Part shown: positions 33,509 to 43,200 of the stretch, piece by piece
Layout: every line of letters starts with the position of its first letter
How positions within the stretch are numbered: position 1 is the first letter of the stretch
Source: Aculops lycopersici
Lineage: Eukaryota; Arthropoda; Arachnida; Trombidiformes; Eriophyidae
DNA length: 64,000 nucleotides
Reading direction: 5' to 3'
Assembly (NCBI GenBank): GCA_015350385.1
Contig: WNKI01000003.1
Coordinates: 1,707,730-1,771,729 of the forward strand
Notes under the pieces: generated by a model
Database searches by the model: none
Told to the model about the DNA's origin: nothing
What the model saw: the letters and a program-made list of their open reading frames with translations, nothing else
Program-made: the position numbers and the translations under genes

Positions 33509-35986
33509 TTAACGAGCATTTATCTTCAAGGTCTCGTAGTTTGGCTTCACATTCCAAATCTTCTCCGAATACTCCAAGATGGCACGATCCGAGGAGAATT
33601 TTCCCGAGGCTGCAATGTTGTAAATGCACTTCCTGGTCCACTCATTGGCATCCTCGTAGAGTGTCTCCACTTGAGCTTGGCAATCGATGTACGATTTGAA
33701 GTCGGCGAGGGTTAGGAAACGATCATGATTCATTACTACATTGATCAAATCCTTGAACTGGTCGGGATTGTGTGGACTGAAGAATCCATTGTTGATTTGA
33801 TCAATGATCATCTGGAGTTCGGGACAGTCGTCGCAGTAGCTCTGAGCGCTGTAACCCTTTGCCTTGATCGCCTCTACCTCTTCCTCGCGAAGACCAAAGA
33901 TGAAGATGTTGTCAGCGCCAACCTCTTCGTACATCTCAACGTTGGCTCCATCCATAGTTCCAATAGTGAGAGCTCCATTCAACATGAACTTCATGTTACC
34001 TGTACCTGAAGCCTCCGTTCCTGCCGTTGATATTTGCTCACTTAAATCGGCGGCTGGTATAATCCTCTCAGCATAGGAGATGCGATAGTTTTCTAGATAA
34101 ATTAGTTTCAATTTGTCGCCAATAATTGGGTCATTGTTGACACGTTGCGCAACACTACAGGCCAGCCTGATGATTTGCTTTGCAATATGATAACCTGGTG
34201 CAGCTTTGCCGCCTAGCATAACAGTCCTCGGCTTGTAGGGCAAATCTGGGTTCATTCTTAGTCTATTATAATCATATATAACCCTTAGGATGTTGAGCAA
34301 TTGTCGCTTGTACTCGTGGATACGTTTAACGTGTACGTCGAATATGGAGTCGACATTGATCTTGATTCCATGCTCACGTTCAATTATCTCCGCAAGTCGC
34401 ATCTTGTTCTCGTTTTTAACCTCTTGAACGGCTCTAATAAACCCAGCATCATTGACATACTTCTCCAATTTACGCAACTCCTCCAATCTAATGATCCACT
34501 TCTCGCCAAGACGCTCGGCAATCAGGTCGCTCAAACCTGGATTACAGTGTACAAGCCAACGACGTGGAGTGATTCCATTGGTAACATTGATAAACTTGTC
34601 CTTGTCCATCTCGTAGAAGTATTTGAATGTTTCGCGCTTCAAGATGTCCGAGTGGATTCTGGCAACTCCATTGACCTTGTGACTGCCAACAATCGACAAA
34701 TTGGCCATGTTGATCTTCTTCTCTCCATCCTCCTCAACTAAACTCAAAATTCGTATCTTCTCCATGTCACCTGGCCAAATTTTCTCAACTCTAGCCAAGT
34801 GTTCGAGATTGATCTTGTAAATAATTTGCAGGTGACGAGGTAACAGAGACTCTAGCATACTGCATGGCCATCTCTCAAGAGCCTCAGGTAGAACGGTGTG
34901 GTTAGTGTAACCGAATGTTTTTGTTGTTATACCCCAGGCTGTGTCCCAATCAAGTCCCTCTAGGTCCATTAGGATTCGCATCAACTCTGGGATGGCCAGT
35001 GAGGGGTGAGTATCGTTCAACTGTATGGCATTCTTCTCTGGAAATTGTTGCCAATCATCTTTGCACTGATTCTTAAATCTCCTAACAATGTCCTGTAGAG
35101 TGGCCGAGCAAAGGAAATACTCTTGCTTCAATCTCAACTCTTTGCCCTCGAAAATATTATCATTTGGATACAAAACGCGCGAAATATTCTCCGCTAGGTC
35201 CCTATCTAGAACGGCCTGAATGTAGTCTCCCGTGTTGAATAGATGCAAATGAAACTCAGTGGGTGCCTTTGCCGACCACAATCTCATTGTGTTGACATAG
35301 TTGTTACGATAACCTGGCACTGGGTAGTCGTAGGGCATGGCATAGACTAGCTGGTGGTCAACCCAATGGCCTTGTTCATTGATGCGGCCGTAGAATTGAA
35401 TGGGCAACAGGTACTCGGGTCTCGCCTTTTCCCATGGATTTCCGAAGCGCAACCAATTGTCCGCCTCCTCAACTTGCTCGCCGTTACGAATACGCTGGGC
35501 AAAAAGACCATACTCGTAGCGGATACCATAACCATAACCTGGAATGCCTAAACTTGCCATGGAATCTAGGAAACAAGCTGCTAGTCGGCCCAAACCTCCG
35601 TTGCCCAATCCAGCATCCTGCTCCTCCTCCTCGAGTTCCTCAATGTCCAGACCCAGCTGATACAAGGCCTCATCGCAGGAGTTTCCAATGCCCAAGTTGA
35701 TCATGGTATTTGATAGAGAGCGACCAGTGTAGTATTCCAATGACAAATAATACACACGCTTTGGATTCTTCTCATAATAAGATTGTTGAGTTCTAATCCA
35801 ACGAGATACCAAATGATCCCTGACTGTGTGAGACAAGGCGGTGTAATAATCCCGCTTGGTGGCCACATTACGATCCTTAACTAAGGTACAGTGGAGGTGT
35901 CTATTGAAGGATTGCTTAATGTCTGCAACATTCTCCGACTGGGCTATGCCCCTAACTGAAATTTGCTTTCTAAGTTGGCCTTCCAT
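33509..35986 (-). CDS. GlyP: Glycogen phosphorylase
   Basis: A full-length 825-residue ORF in a single exon; animal enzymes are about 840 residues. It releases glucose-1-phosphate from glycogen in the cytosol using pyridoxal phosphate. The regulatory serine phosphorylated by phosphorylase kinase is Ser10, in RKQISVRG. The pyridoxal-phosphate lysine is Lys666, within SGTGNMKFMLNG. Other landmarks are LGNGGLGRLAACF, NDTHPSLAIPELMR, KRIHEYKRQLLN and GGKAAPGYH. Everything needed for catalysis and phospho-control appears intact. A TATA box 245 bp upstream (36232-36239) gives a clear promoter. The gene faces the S28 peptidase tail to tail. The absence of introns in such a long metazoan gene points to a lineage with strong intron loss, or to an old retrocopy; the intact frame favours a working gene. 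Confidence 0.97.
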   Translation of the reverse strand: MEGQLRKQISVRGIAQSENVADIKQSFNRHLHCTLVKDRNVATKRDYYTALSHTVRDHLVSRWIRTQQSYYEKNPKRVYYLSLEYYTGRSLSNTMINLGIGNSCDEALYQLGLDIEELEEEEQDAGLGNGGLGRLAACFLDSMASLGIPGYGYGIRYEYGLFAQRIRNGEQVEEADNWLRFGNPWEKARPEYLLPIQFYGRINEQGHWVDHQLVYAMPYDYPVPGYRNNYVNTMRLWSAKAPTEFHLHLFNTGDYIQAVLDRDLAENISRVLYPNDNIFEGKELRLKQEYFLCSATLQDIVRRFKNQCKDDWQQFPEKNAIQLNDTHPSLAIPELMRILMDLEGLDWDTAWGITTKTFGYTNHTVLPEALERWPCSMLESLLPRHLQIIYKINLEHLARVEKIWPGDMEKIRILSLVEEDGEKKINMANLSIVGSHKVNGVARIHSDILKRETFKYFYEMDKDKFINVTNGITPRRWLVHCNPGLSDLIAERLGEKWIIRLEELRKLEKYVNDAGFIRAVQEVKNENKMRLAEIIEREHGIKINVDSIFDVHVKRIHEYKRQLLNILRVIYDYNRLRMNPDLPYKPRTVMLGGKAAPGYHIAKQIIRLACSVAQRVNNDPIIGDKLKLIYLENYRISYAERIIPAADLSEQISTAGTEASGTGNMKFMLNGALTIGTMDGANVEMYEEVGADNIFIFGLREEEVEAIKAKGYSAQSYCDDCPELQMIIDQINNGFFSPHNPDQFKDLINVVMNHDRFLTLADFKSYIDCQAQVETLYEDANEWTRKCIYNIAASGKFSSDRAILEYSEKIWNVKPNYETLKINAR

Positions 35987-36231
35987 TGTGTTATATGTAG
36001 AAATATTCTAGATTGTAGCGTTAAACTCGATCAACTCTAATGGATTCAAAGTATAATATTGACTTAGTGGTAGTAAAATTGCTATGTAACGAATAAACTA
36101 TCAGATCGGTGAAATTTGGTACGTGTATATCTCTATGTAACTTTTGATTTGTAAATTTTAATTTTTTTTTCAACTCCAACTTAGTTTGTTTTCCTTTGTG
36201 TGAACATAGCAACTGAAGCCACTAGCGAACA

Positions 36232-36239
36232 CTTATATA
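36232..36239 (-). promoter_or_regulatory. TATA box of glycogen phosphorylase
   Basis: TATATAAG on the minus strand, about 245 bp before the phosphorylase ATG, suits a start site near 36205 and a leader of about 220 bases. The downstream leader is A/T-rich with no clear splice pair. Confidence 0.55.
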
Positions 36240-36808
36240 CCATCGTCCAGTGATGTTATGCAGTAGCAACATTAACTAGCTAACTTGTTCACCAAAGGAA
36301 ACTTTTATCTCCCTTCGCCAACTGCTCTTCTTGTCAAGCTAGCTTGGCGTCGAATGTATGCAAAGTTGTGTGTGCTTCTTACTGAAGCAGCAGTCTCGCC
36401 GCGCGTGTTGAACAGTAAGCTTGCTCCATTTGCAACACATTACGCCTATCGCCACATTAGCTAAGCACCTCGACATTGGGTGAGAGAGAGAAAGATACCA
36501 ACTTACTGTGCCCAGTGCTACATAATCGCAACACGATGCCAATGGCCAGCGACTGCTCAACACCGACACCAAATGGCACGCAGTGAAAGAGTTGCTGCAC
36601 TGCACTGGATCATTGGGTAGGCTCATCAGGTTAGATGATTATGAGAAGCAACAGGTCATGCAGCAGCAGTGAGCAGAGAGTGTGGTCTTGTAAACAGCCT
36701 TTGGCTAGCCAGCTAAATGCTGGCTGATTTCTGGTTAGATACCGACGACTCAAAGGCAAGCCAACGCTCACCACCAGTTAATGACGCGTAGATCAAATCT
36801 AATTTAAT
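36240..36808. other. Spacer between glycogen phosphorylase and the helicase-like gene
   Basis: About 570 bp. It holds the 12-bp palindrome CAAGCTAGCTTG (36335-36346), one CAACAGGT word (36649) and small inverted repeats around 36710-36735. I looked on the minus strand for the missing helicase C-terminal domain of the neighbouring gene and saw no trace. Confidence 0.6.
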
Positions 36809-38221
36809 CTAATCGAATTGCTTGAAGGCGTCGATAATGCATGGCTTTGATACAACAATCTCCGTGAGCTTCTCCAATTTCTTTGTCATGGTTGCCGTTA
36901 CAATACATTTAACACATTCTTGTGGCAACTTTTTCCTTAAAACAATTGCAATTTGTTTCGCAACCTCAGCTCGCTCTGGATCTAACAGTCGGTGCGCATC
37001 GGCCATCACGCAATATTTCATCTTACTAAAGTCCATGCTCCTACTGTGCTCAATATGGTCAATCAGTCTACCTGGAGTTGTAATTAATATATTCAATCCC
37101 TTACGAAGTCTTGCTTTCTCGGATTTCTTCCTTTCGCCCCCGGTAAGTAAACCAGGAACAACCCAAAGGAAGGAGCGACATAATTTAACAAATATCTCAC
37201 TAATCTTGGCGGCAAGTTCACGGGTAGGCAGTAGAACCAGAGCATATATTCCAGCAGTTCTATCGATTCTAGGCTCCATCAAGGCGAGATTGTTAACTAT
37301 TGGCACAACATAGGATAAGATTTTACCCGATCCAATGCCGGAGTTAATGATGAATTCAGTTTCCTTGGATTCAAATCTTGTCTTAAGCAACTGAGGCATA
37401 GCTAAACTCTGGATCTTTGTCAGATGCTTGATTTCAAAGTTCTGTTCCAAATTGGAGGCTAAATATGGATGCAAATCTTCCAAATCACTGAGACTTAGAT
37501 CAGTGAACAAGCTGGCGGCCTTCTCCCGTTTGCGTGGATTCAAACCTGGAACAAATGAACGTCGCTTCTTCCTCTCTTCGGCCTCATCGCCTCCACCGTC
37601 TTCCATTTGCTTCCGCTTCTTCATCTGATACTCTTCCGTGAACTTCTTAATTCTATGCTGCGGAAAACTCGGTGGCAACCCACCTGCAACTGCTCTCACT
37701 TCAGAAGGAATAATCTTGGGCTCCTCCTCTTTCTGTTTACGCTTTCTTCTCTTTCTAGCTTCAGTTTTGGCCGACCCCTGAGTACCTGCTTGCGATTGAT
37801 CTTGGTAGTTGTTATTTGATGGTGGTTTCTTCAAGATTGACGCTGGAGCTGGTTCGCTGTAATTGGACTGGACATGAATTTTGGTTGGTTCCCTTTCTGT
37901 GAGTTGTGGAGGAGGCGGTTGCTTTGTTGTCATCTTTTCTCTCTCGGATAGAGTTGGCAACAACCGGGGAGGCCTCACGAACCCTTGGTGATCCTTCGGT
38001 ATACTTAAACCGAATTCGTCCAGAACAGGAAGCTTGTGGTTAGGAATAAACACCTTCCCTGAACTCGTTGCAGGTTGGTGGGTCTTAACAATCTTCTTTA
38101 TCAAAGTTCTTTTCTCGATTTTGGTTCCATCGGGCATGCGAGCCGGCAGCTTCTTGCTTGCACGACCCGGCTGGTTTTGAGAGCAGGATACATTTAGCAA
38201 TAGATCACCGTCTCTCTCCAT
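36809..38221 (-). CDS. DDX31/Dbp7-type DEAD-box pseudo-helicase, single RecA domain
   Basis: A 470-residue intronless ORF. Residues 1-240 are basic and low in complexity. Residues 245-465 match the first RecA domain of the DDX31/Dbp7 nucleolar RNA helicases, which act in large ribosomal subunit assembly. Family marks are VPGLLTGGE (355-363) with KSEKARLRKG (366-375), plus PTRELA (332-337) and TPGR (382-385). Three catalytic motifs are altered: motif I ends GSGKI (297-301) in place of GSGKT; motif II reads ADAH (407-410) where DEAD is expected; and motif III is TAT (442-444) in place of SAT. The protein stops just after the RecA1 domain; the C-terminal helicase domain is absent. ATTAAA follows the stop within a few bases, so the end is genuine. 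ATP hydrolysis and unwinding are predicted lost. A binding or regulatory role, or decay, are the alternatives. Confidence 0.85.
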   Translation of the reverse strand: MERDGDLLLNVSCSQNQPGRASKKLPARMPDGTKIEKRTLIKKIVKTHQPATSSGKVFIPNHKLPVLDEFGLSIPKDHQGFVRPPRLLPTLSEREKMTTKQPPPPQLTEREPTKIHVQSNYSEPAPASILKKPPSNNNYQDQSQAGTQGSAKTEARKRRKRKQKEEEPKIIPSEVRAVAGGLPPSFPQHRIKKFTEEYQMKKRKQMEDGGGDEAEERKKRRSFVPGLNPRKREKAASLFTDLSLSDLEDLHPYLASNLEQNFEIKHLTKIQSLAMPQLLKTRFESKETEFIINSGIGSGKILSYVVPIVNNLALMEPRIDRTAGIYALVLLPTRELAAKISEIFVKLCRSFLWVVPGLLTGGERKKSEKARLRKGLNILITTPGRLIDHIEHSRSMDFSKMKYCVMADAHRLLDPERAEVAKQIAIVLRKKLPQECVKCIVTATMTKKLEKLTEIVVSKPCIIDAFKQFD

Positions 38222-38575
38222 GATTGTCTCAACTTTTTAGGATTAGATTTGTGGAGATAATATGTTAGCTGTAATATGGAAGGGTGGTTGTAATAGTTGA
38301 ATTAATATCAACGAGACGGATATTGCAATCTATCAAGTTGCAGACAAAACAAGATTGCCGAATGCACCCACGTGGTCATTGTAAGTAAACACACGACAGA
38401 TGCAAAGCAGCGCCATTGCTCACTGTGGCGGGATTTTGGTGCAGCAGCAGAGGCGAACTTTCCTACGCGAACCTCGTCTTCACTTTCTCGATTTTTTTTG
38501 GCCAAGTTCGATTCAATCACCTGAATGCAAGATTTAATCCGATAATTATTATTTGTATAATCAATTAGCTCATCA
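38222..38575. promoter_or_regulatory. Shared divergent promoter region
   Basis: A 354-bp gap between the head-to-head start codons of the helicase-like gene (minus) and DBR1 (plus). No TATA box is visible in either direction, as is common for housekeeping promoters. The region must hold both core promoters unless distant leader exons exist. Confidence 0.55.
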
Positions 38576-39781
38576 TTGACGATGAAGGTTGCCGTGATTG
38601 GCTGCCTTCATGGCATGCTAGACGAAATGTACAATCAAATATTGCAACACGAAAGAGACAACAACACTACAATTGACTTGGTATTAGTTTGCGGCGATTG
38701 TCAAACTATTAGACATGAGGATGATCTAAAATGTTTGGCAGTACCTCACAAGTTTCTTAAACTGGGAGACTTCCATCAATACTATTCAGGACAAAAGAAG
38801 ATTCCAAGACTTACCATATTTGTAGGTGGTAACCACGAAGCATCAAATTATCTCATGTCATTACCCTATGGAGGTTGGGTTTGCGATAACTTCTACTATT
38901 TAGGTTACGCTAGCGTAGTACGATATAAGGGTGTTAGGATAGCAGGAGTTTCTGGTATATACAATTACCACAGTGCTTCGAGGGCAAGATTTGAGCGCTT
39001 GCCTTTAAAGCAAGAAGATACCTTAAGGAGTGTTTATCACACCCGAAAGATTGATGTATTCAGATTGCATCTACTAGCCACGAGAACGGAATTAACAGAT
39101 CCCATAGATGTCTTCCTTTCACACGACTGGCCCTCCGAAATTTACAACTATGGCGATGTAAAGCAGTTGCTACGATTCAAACCATTCTTCAAGAAAGACA
39201 TCGATTCCGGTAGATTGGGTAGCCCATTGACAAAACCTCTTTTACATGCACTCAAACCAAGAAGGTGGTTTGCCGCCCATTTGCATTGCAAGTTTTTTGC
39301 CAGAGTTCAACACGACAAACAAACAGGCAGATGTACAGAATTTTTAAGTTTAAACAAGATTGAAAACAAAAGAAACTTCATGGATGTGCTAGATATTGAG
39401 TCGACGAGGGAGCATGACCCAGCAGACAATGATCTCTACTACGATGCCGAGTGGCTGACTATCCTGAGGAAAACTATTAATCTGGAAGAATGTACCCGAG
39501 GATCAACGACTTGTCCGGACTATGACAGCCAAATAGGCCAGACATTTATACCCACCGAAGAGGATATAAAAGAAACAATACGAGTCATGTCCAAGACCGG
39601 TGGTCTCAAGATTAAGCACAATTTTGAAATGTCCGAGCCAGTAATATATAATAGGCCTGATGGAACTGATCCAAGTATTGACAAATATCGCAAACAATAT
39701 TTTCCAAATCCCCAACAAACAGAACTCTACAATCGACTAGAGTTAGAGTCTCTAAAGGATGCAATTCAATGGGTTGACTAA
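38576..39781 (+). CDS. DBR1: Lariat debranching enzyme DBR1
   Basis: A 401-residue intronless ORF. DBR1 cuts the 2'-5' branch of excised intron lariats in the nucleus so that the intron RNA can be turned over. The metallophosphoesterase motifs are present in order: Cys10 and His12 (GCLHG; Cys is typical of DBR1), Asp41 (CGDCQ), Asn86-His87 (GGNHEA), His183 (LSHDWP), and His235/His237 (AAHLHCKF). The DBR1-specific segments GWVCDNFYYLG and GVSGIYN also appear. The protein is shorter than the human form (about 540 residues) and lacks most of its variable tail. The second ATG (Met3, followed by KVAVIG) is the better start by family alignment. It shares its promoter gap with the helicase-like gene, and both concern RNA metabolism. 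Confidence 0.96.
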   Translation: MTMKVAVIGCLHGMLDEMYNQILQHERDNNTTIDLVLVCGDCQTIRHEDDLKCLAVPHKFLKLGDFHQYYSGQKKIPRLTIFVGGNHEASNYLMSLPYGGWVCDNFYYLGYASVVRYKGVRIAGVSGIYNYHSASRARFERLPLKQEDTLRSVYHTRKIDVFRLHLLATRTELTDPIDVFLSHDWPSEIYNYGDVKQLLRFKPFFKKDIDSGRLGSPLTKPLLHALKPRRWFAAHLHCKFFARVQHDKQTGRCTEFLSLNKIENKRNFMDVLDIESTREHDPADNDLYYDAEWLTILRKTINLEECTRGSTTCPDYDSQIGQTFIPTEEDIKETIRVMSKTGGLKIKHNFEMSEPVIYNRPDGTDPSIDKYRKQYFPNPQQTELYNRLELESLKDAIQWVD

Positions 39782-39785
39782 TAAA
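39780..39785 (+). terminator. AATAAA overlapping the DBR1 stop codon
   Basis: The stop TAA at 39779-39781 lies within CTAATAAA, so the poly(A) hexamer begins on the stop codon itself. If used, the DBR1 3' UTR is only about 20-30 bases. A tail-to-tail gene ends at 39865, so a very short 3' UTR makes sense. Confidence 0.5.
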
Positions 39786-39845
39786 TTAGATCCATCAGTC
39801 TTGAAAGTTGAATAATTTGGAGTAGTTTGATGAGATCTATCCGAT

Positions 39846-39851
39846 TTTATT
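39846..39851 (-). terminator. AATAAA poly(A) signal of the histone-fold gene
   Basis: AATAAA on the minus strand lies 13 bases past the stop codon at 39865, which implies a 3' UTR of roughly 30 bases facing the DBR1 3' end. Confidence 0.6.
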
Positions 39852-39864
39852 GTAATGATAAATG

Positions 39865-40239
39865 CTAGTTTTCAGCCTCTTGTGATGCCTCTTCGGGCGG
39901 AGCAGGCGGGGGTTTGTTCTGATTATTTCTAGCCTGTACCAGCTCAAGTGCGTCCTTGAATTTAATCCTTTTTGGTATCGTCTCGGTTAAGAACTCATAT
40001 CTCGGATCACTGTGTACAAGCTTCTGGATGTCGTCGTATTCTAGAATATTTGACTTGAATTCCTCATCCGACGATTGGTCATAAGCCCGTCGAGCAAAGT
40101 CCATGAGGAATATTTCTGTAGCTTTTGTTGCGAGGGCGACGATATCTTGATTCACACTATCAACTCCAACTGCTGAGTTCATAATCTTTGCCGTCCTACT
40201 CAATGGTAGACAAGTTGAGGTGGCCTTCTTTTTGGACAT
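39865..40239 (-). CDS. CHRAC1: CHRAC1-type histone-fold protein
   Basis: A 124-residue ORF with a histone fold at about residues 10-85. It opens with LPLSRTAKIMNS, continues with a long helix (DIVALATKATEIFLMDFARRAYD), and then a third helix with YDDIQKLV. The spacing and the later FLTETIPKRIKF segment fit CHRAC1 (CHRAC-15/16), which pairs with POLE3/CHRAC-14 in the ACF/CHRAC nucleosome-sliding complex. Related NF-YC-like partners such as POLE4 and DRAP1 share the fold, but the 'PKRIKFKDAL' tail favours CHRAC1. The C-terminus is a short acidic/Pro-rich tail; human CHRAC1 also ends in an acidic tail. The gene is convergent with DBR1 (83 bp between stops). It is complete and intronless. Confidence 0.85.
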   Translation of the reverse strand: MSKKKATSTCLPLSRTAKIMNSAVGVDSVNQDIVALATKATEIFLMDFARRAYDQSSDEEFKSNILEYDDIQKLVHSDPRYEFLTETIPKRIKFKDALELVQARNNQNKPPPAPPEEASQEAEN

Positions 40240-43200
40240 GATTTAAGTTATCTCATACAATGCAAACCAATAAATTGAAATATTGATAATTTGTTGGACT
40301 AAATATATCTAAGTGCGAATGTTTGGAAATTTGGAGAGAACAAACAAACTTCTCTGTTGCCATTTATCCTCGTCACGTGTTCGGGGGTCGCGCTCGCTCT
40401 CACACAATCTCTCCCCTCCTCATACCCTTTCCCTTACTCAGATTCACACATATTCCGAATCGCTCGTTAAAACGCAACCAAAGAGATCATCTTTCAATCA
40501 TAAATACCTGAGCACCTGTTTAGATTGCTCTGCTCCTCCTGTTAACTGAGAGTCTAGAGTGGAAATCTCAACTACAGACTTGCGCCTTGAGATCGCCTTT
40601 TTCTACTTTATTCCACATCTGATATCATTCCAGAAGTACAGACGAGAGAAACACGTCTATCAGTTAAGATGAAGTCGATAAGAGGTTCATTTACAACAGA
40701 TTTAATCATTTATTGATTGTATCTCATAAGTAACACAAGAAATATAAATTTATGACCACCTCATCGGTAGCTCATCGTGGTCATTGGATATTGCTGCTGC
40801 TGTTGCCTCGATCCCATGTTGTTGCTGAATCCACTGTCGTCGTCCATTTTGGGATCGTCATAGATCACCGGCTCCATTTCAACTTGAGCCACATCATTGC
40901 TCTCATTATGCCTTTGTGTTCGCCTTTGTATGGTTCAGTATTGTGTGGAATTGCATCATTGTGATGATATTGAGAGAAGTATGATAGTGGGTGGAAATAA
41001 TCATGGAAAAGTTAGTCGATTGAATGCTATGCATTGTACTCCCTCTTCCTTTCAAGTGGTGCAAGTTATCTTTCCGCTAGACTAAACAAGTTGAACAAAC
41101 TAGCCATCTCGCTAGATGGTACTCTATAAACAACATGCAATTCAATTTCTACACTCACTACAAGTGCCGCCACCACACCACACTACACGAGGCGAGGTGT
41201 GAAATGGTCAAGTCGAGTAGAGTGGTTGGCGACTGCATACTCAAACTACTCATACGTACTCATATCACACCAACTAAAATGAGAGAGGGAGAGACTTGGG
41301 AGGAAATTTGCAGAGACCTAGCGAACATAATGAGTTTTCTCGCCATCCTCCACTTAGCACTGATGCAATTGATTGCATTTGGGGCTGGAGTTGGGACTCA
41401 GTTGGTCAGTCGATCAGTTAGTTGGTGAGCAAGAACGATAATCACACGTTGAGTTGGTCTTTCACTTTGCCTAGTGAGGTGGCGGCTCCGAGCGAGAGTC
41501 GGCAACAAAAACCTGGCACCTCGTTAATACTCTCCTTTCACTGACACTAGTTGTTGGTGTTGTTGTTGTTGTTGTCGTTGTACTAGAAATACTGAAGTGC
41601 GACCCATTAAGTGATTAAATGGACGCAAGATTTTCCACATGGAGCACCTAGCGACTTTGTTGTTGTCGCCTGTTTAGGTTTGGTCCGGTCTATGTTGTCG
41701 CATAACTATTCTTGGCGCACCATTGAAATAATCGTGATCATTACCATTATATGAGCGATTATCATCATGTCCATTGTGCGAGTGTGTCTATTAAAGAGCG
41801 GCAATTCAACGCGACAAAAGTTGGACCGTTTATATCCACCGAACTGTCCAGTGAAACTTTCCCCTTGATTGCCATATAAGCTTTAACCTTTAGTTGCAAC
41901 CTCGAAGGTACTCAGGCGGTTTTCAGCAAACTCCTGGGGCTCTTGGGATCGAAAAACTCAGGATTGGAGCTTTCGAGCAGAAAATGGCCGTCTGCTTGGA
42001 ACTCAAGTGGCAGTGGCAATCTTGACGCCGATCGGGCAGTATTTTTTCTTTTCCTCAACCATCTTCCTAGCAGACTCCTCGGAGACCTTGAACGCCACGA
42101 CGATCAGGGAGCAGACACTTGATAACGGTAAATGGTCATAGTCTACTGAGGTGGCGGTGGCATTGGAGGCGACTGGACGTCTCTAGTGTTGGTGTTGGTG
42201 CAAACTTTAGCCAGTCAAGCGAAACGATAACTGCACAAGTACCGCCCATTGGGGCGCGCAAGTAACGGACAGCTAACACGGCCACCTGCCAATCTGGCTC
42301 TAGCCGCCACTTGAATGTCGAGAGCAGGTGGGCGAGCTAGTCGCGTGAGAGGACAATGGGGAGACATCTCAAAGGAGGAAACTCCTGCTTCTTTCCACTT
42401 CACATCCCAACAGCTACTTTTGGTTTGAAGGTGACAAGCTCACATCGAGGCCAATAAACTGGCTACAATCGGGACTGCTGGCAAGACAGTTGGGCGCGAC
42501 TCGCTCCATTGGGCCGCCAAACACTTGGAGCATTCGGGAAACGACACAACAGTTAGATAGACACGCGGCACTTTCTCCTCGGCCCATCTCAAACGAAGAC
42601 AACCACCTGCCAGTGTGCAGAAATCGATCAAACCGCAACAACTCCATTCGAACAATTTGACTTGCGTTAGAGAAAGAGAACGAAACTTTCCGCTTGTCTC
42701 ATGTGGTTCCCAATCAAATTGATGCTTGTCGCGCTCTCCATTGCGTGCCCAAGAGATGGGAGTTTCCTTATCTAGTGCTAACAACAACAACAACAACAAC
42801 TGAAACTGTCGTCGCCACTAATGAAGAGACAAAAGCTTGAAGCGGAAAAACTGAACTAGCAACCACATCAGCTACAACCAAAAAAGAATCGACTATATGG
42901 TTCGTTCGATACGACCAATTTGTTTGCCTTTGGCAAACTAAACTCTCTCGTCATGCGAAATGACAACATTGGTAACAATGGCAATATTAGCAACAACGCC
43001 AGCCGTTTGTTACCATTTGTTTTCCTCCACCAACTTGGTAGCGACTTGATCCAAACTTTCAGCACAGCAGAGGAGACGGAGATAAATCTTCGTTACCATC
43101 GACATTCGGCTCACCTTTGCATTTTATCAGCTTGGATTATGATACCAGATGGAACAAGACGAAAAAGAGATGTGAGTGTATGTTTCAAATTGACAAATGC

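Noticed and set aside
33509..35986. Glycogen phosphorylase as a bacterial transfer because it lacks introns
   Set aside because: The N-terminal phospho-serine context and overall sequence are of the animal type, it has a TATA box, and neighbouring animal genes also lack introns.
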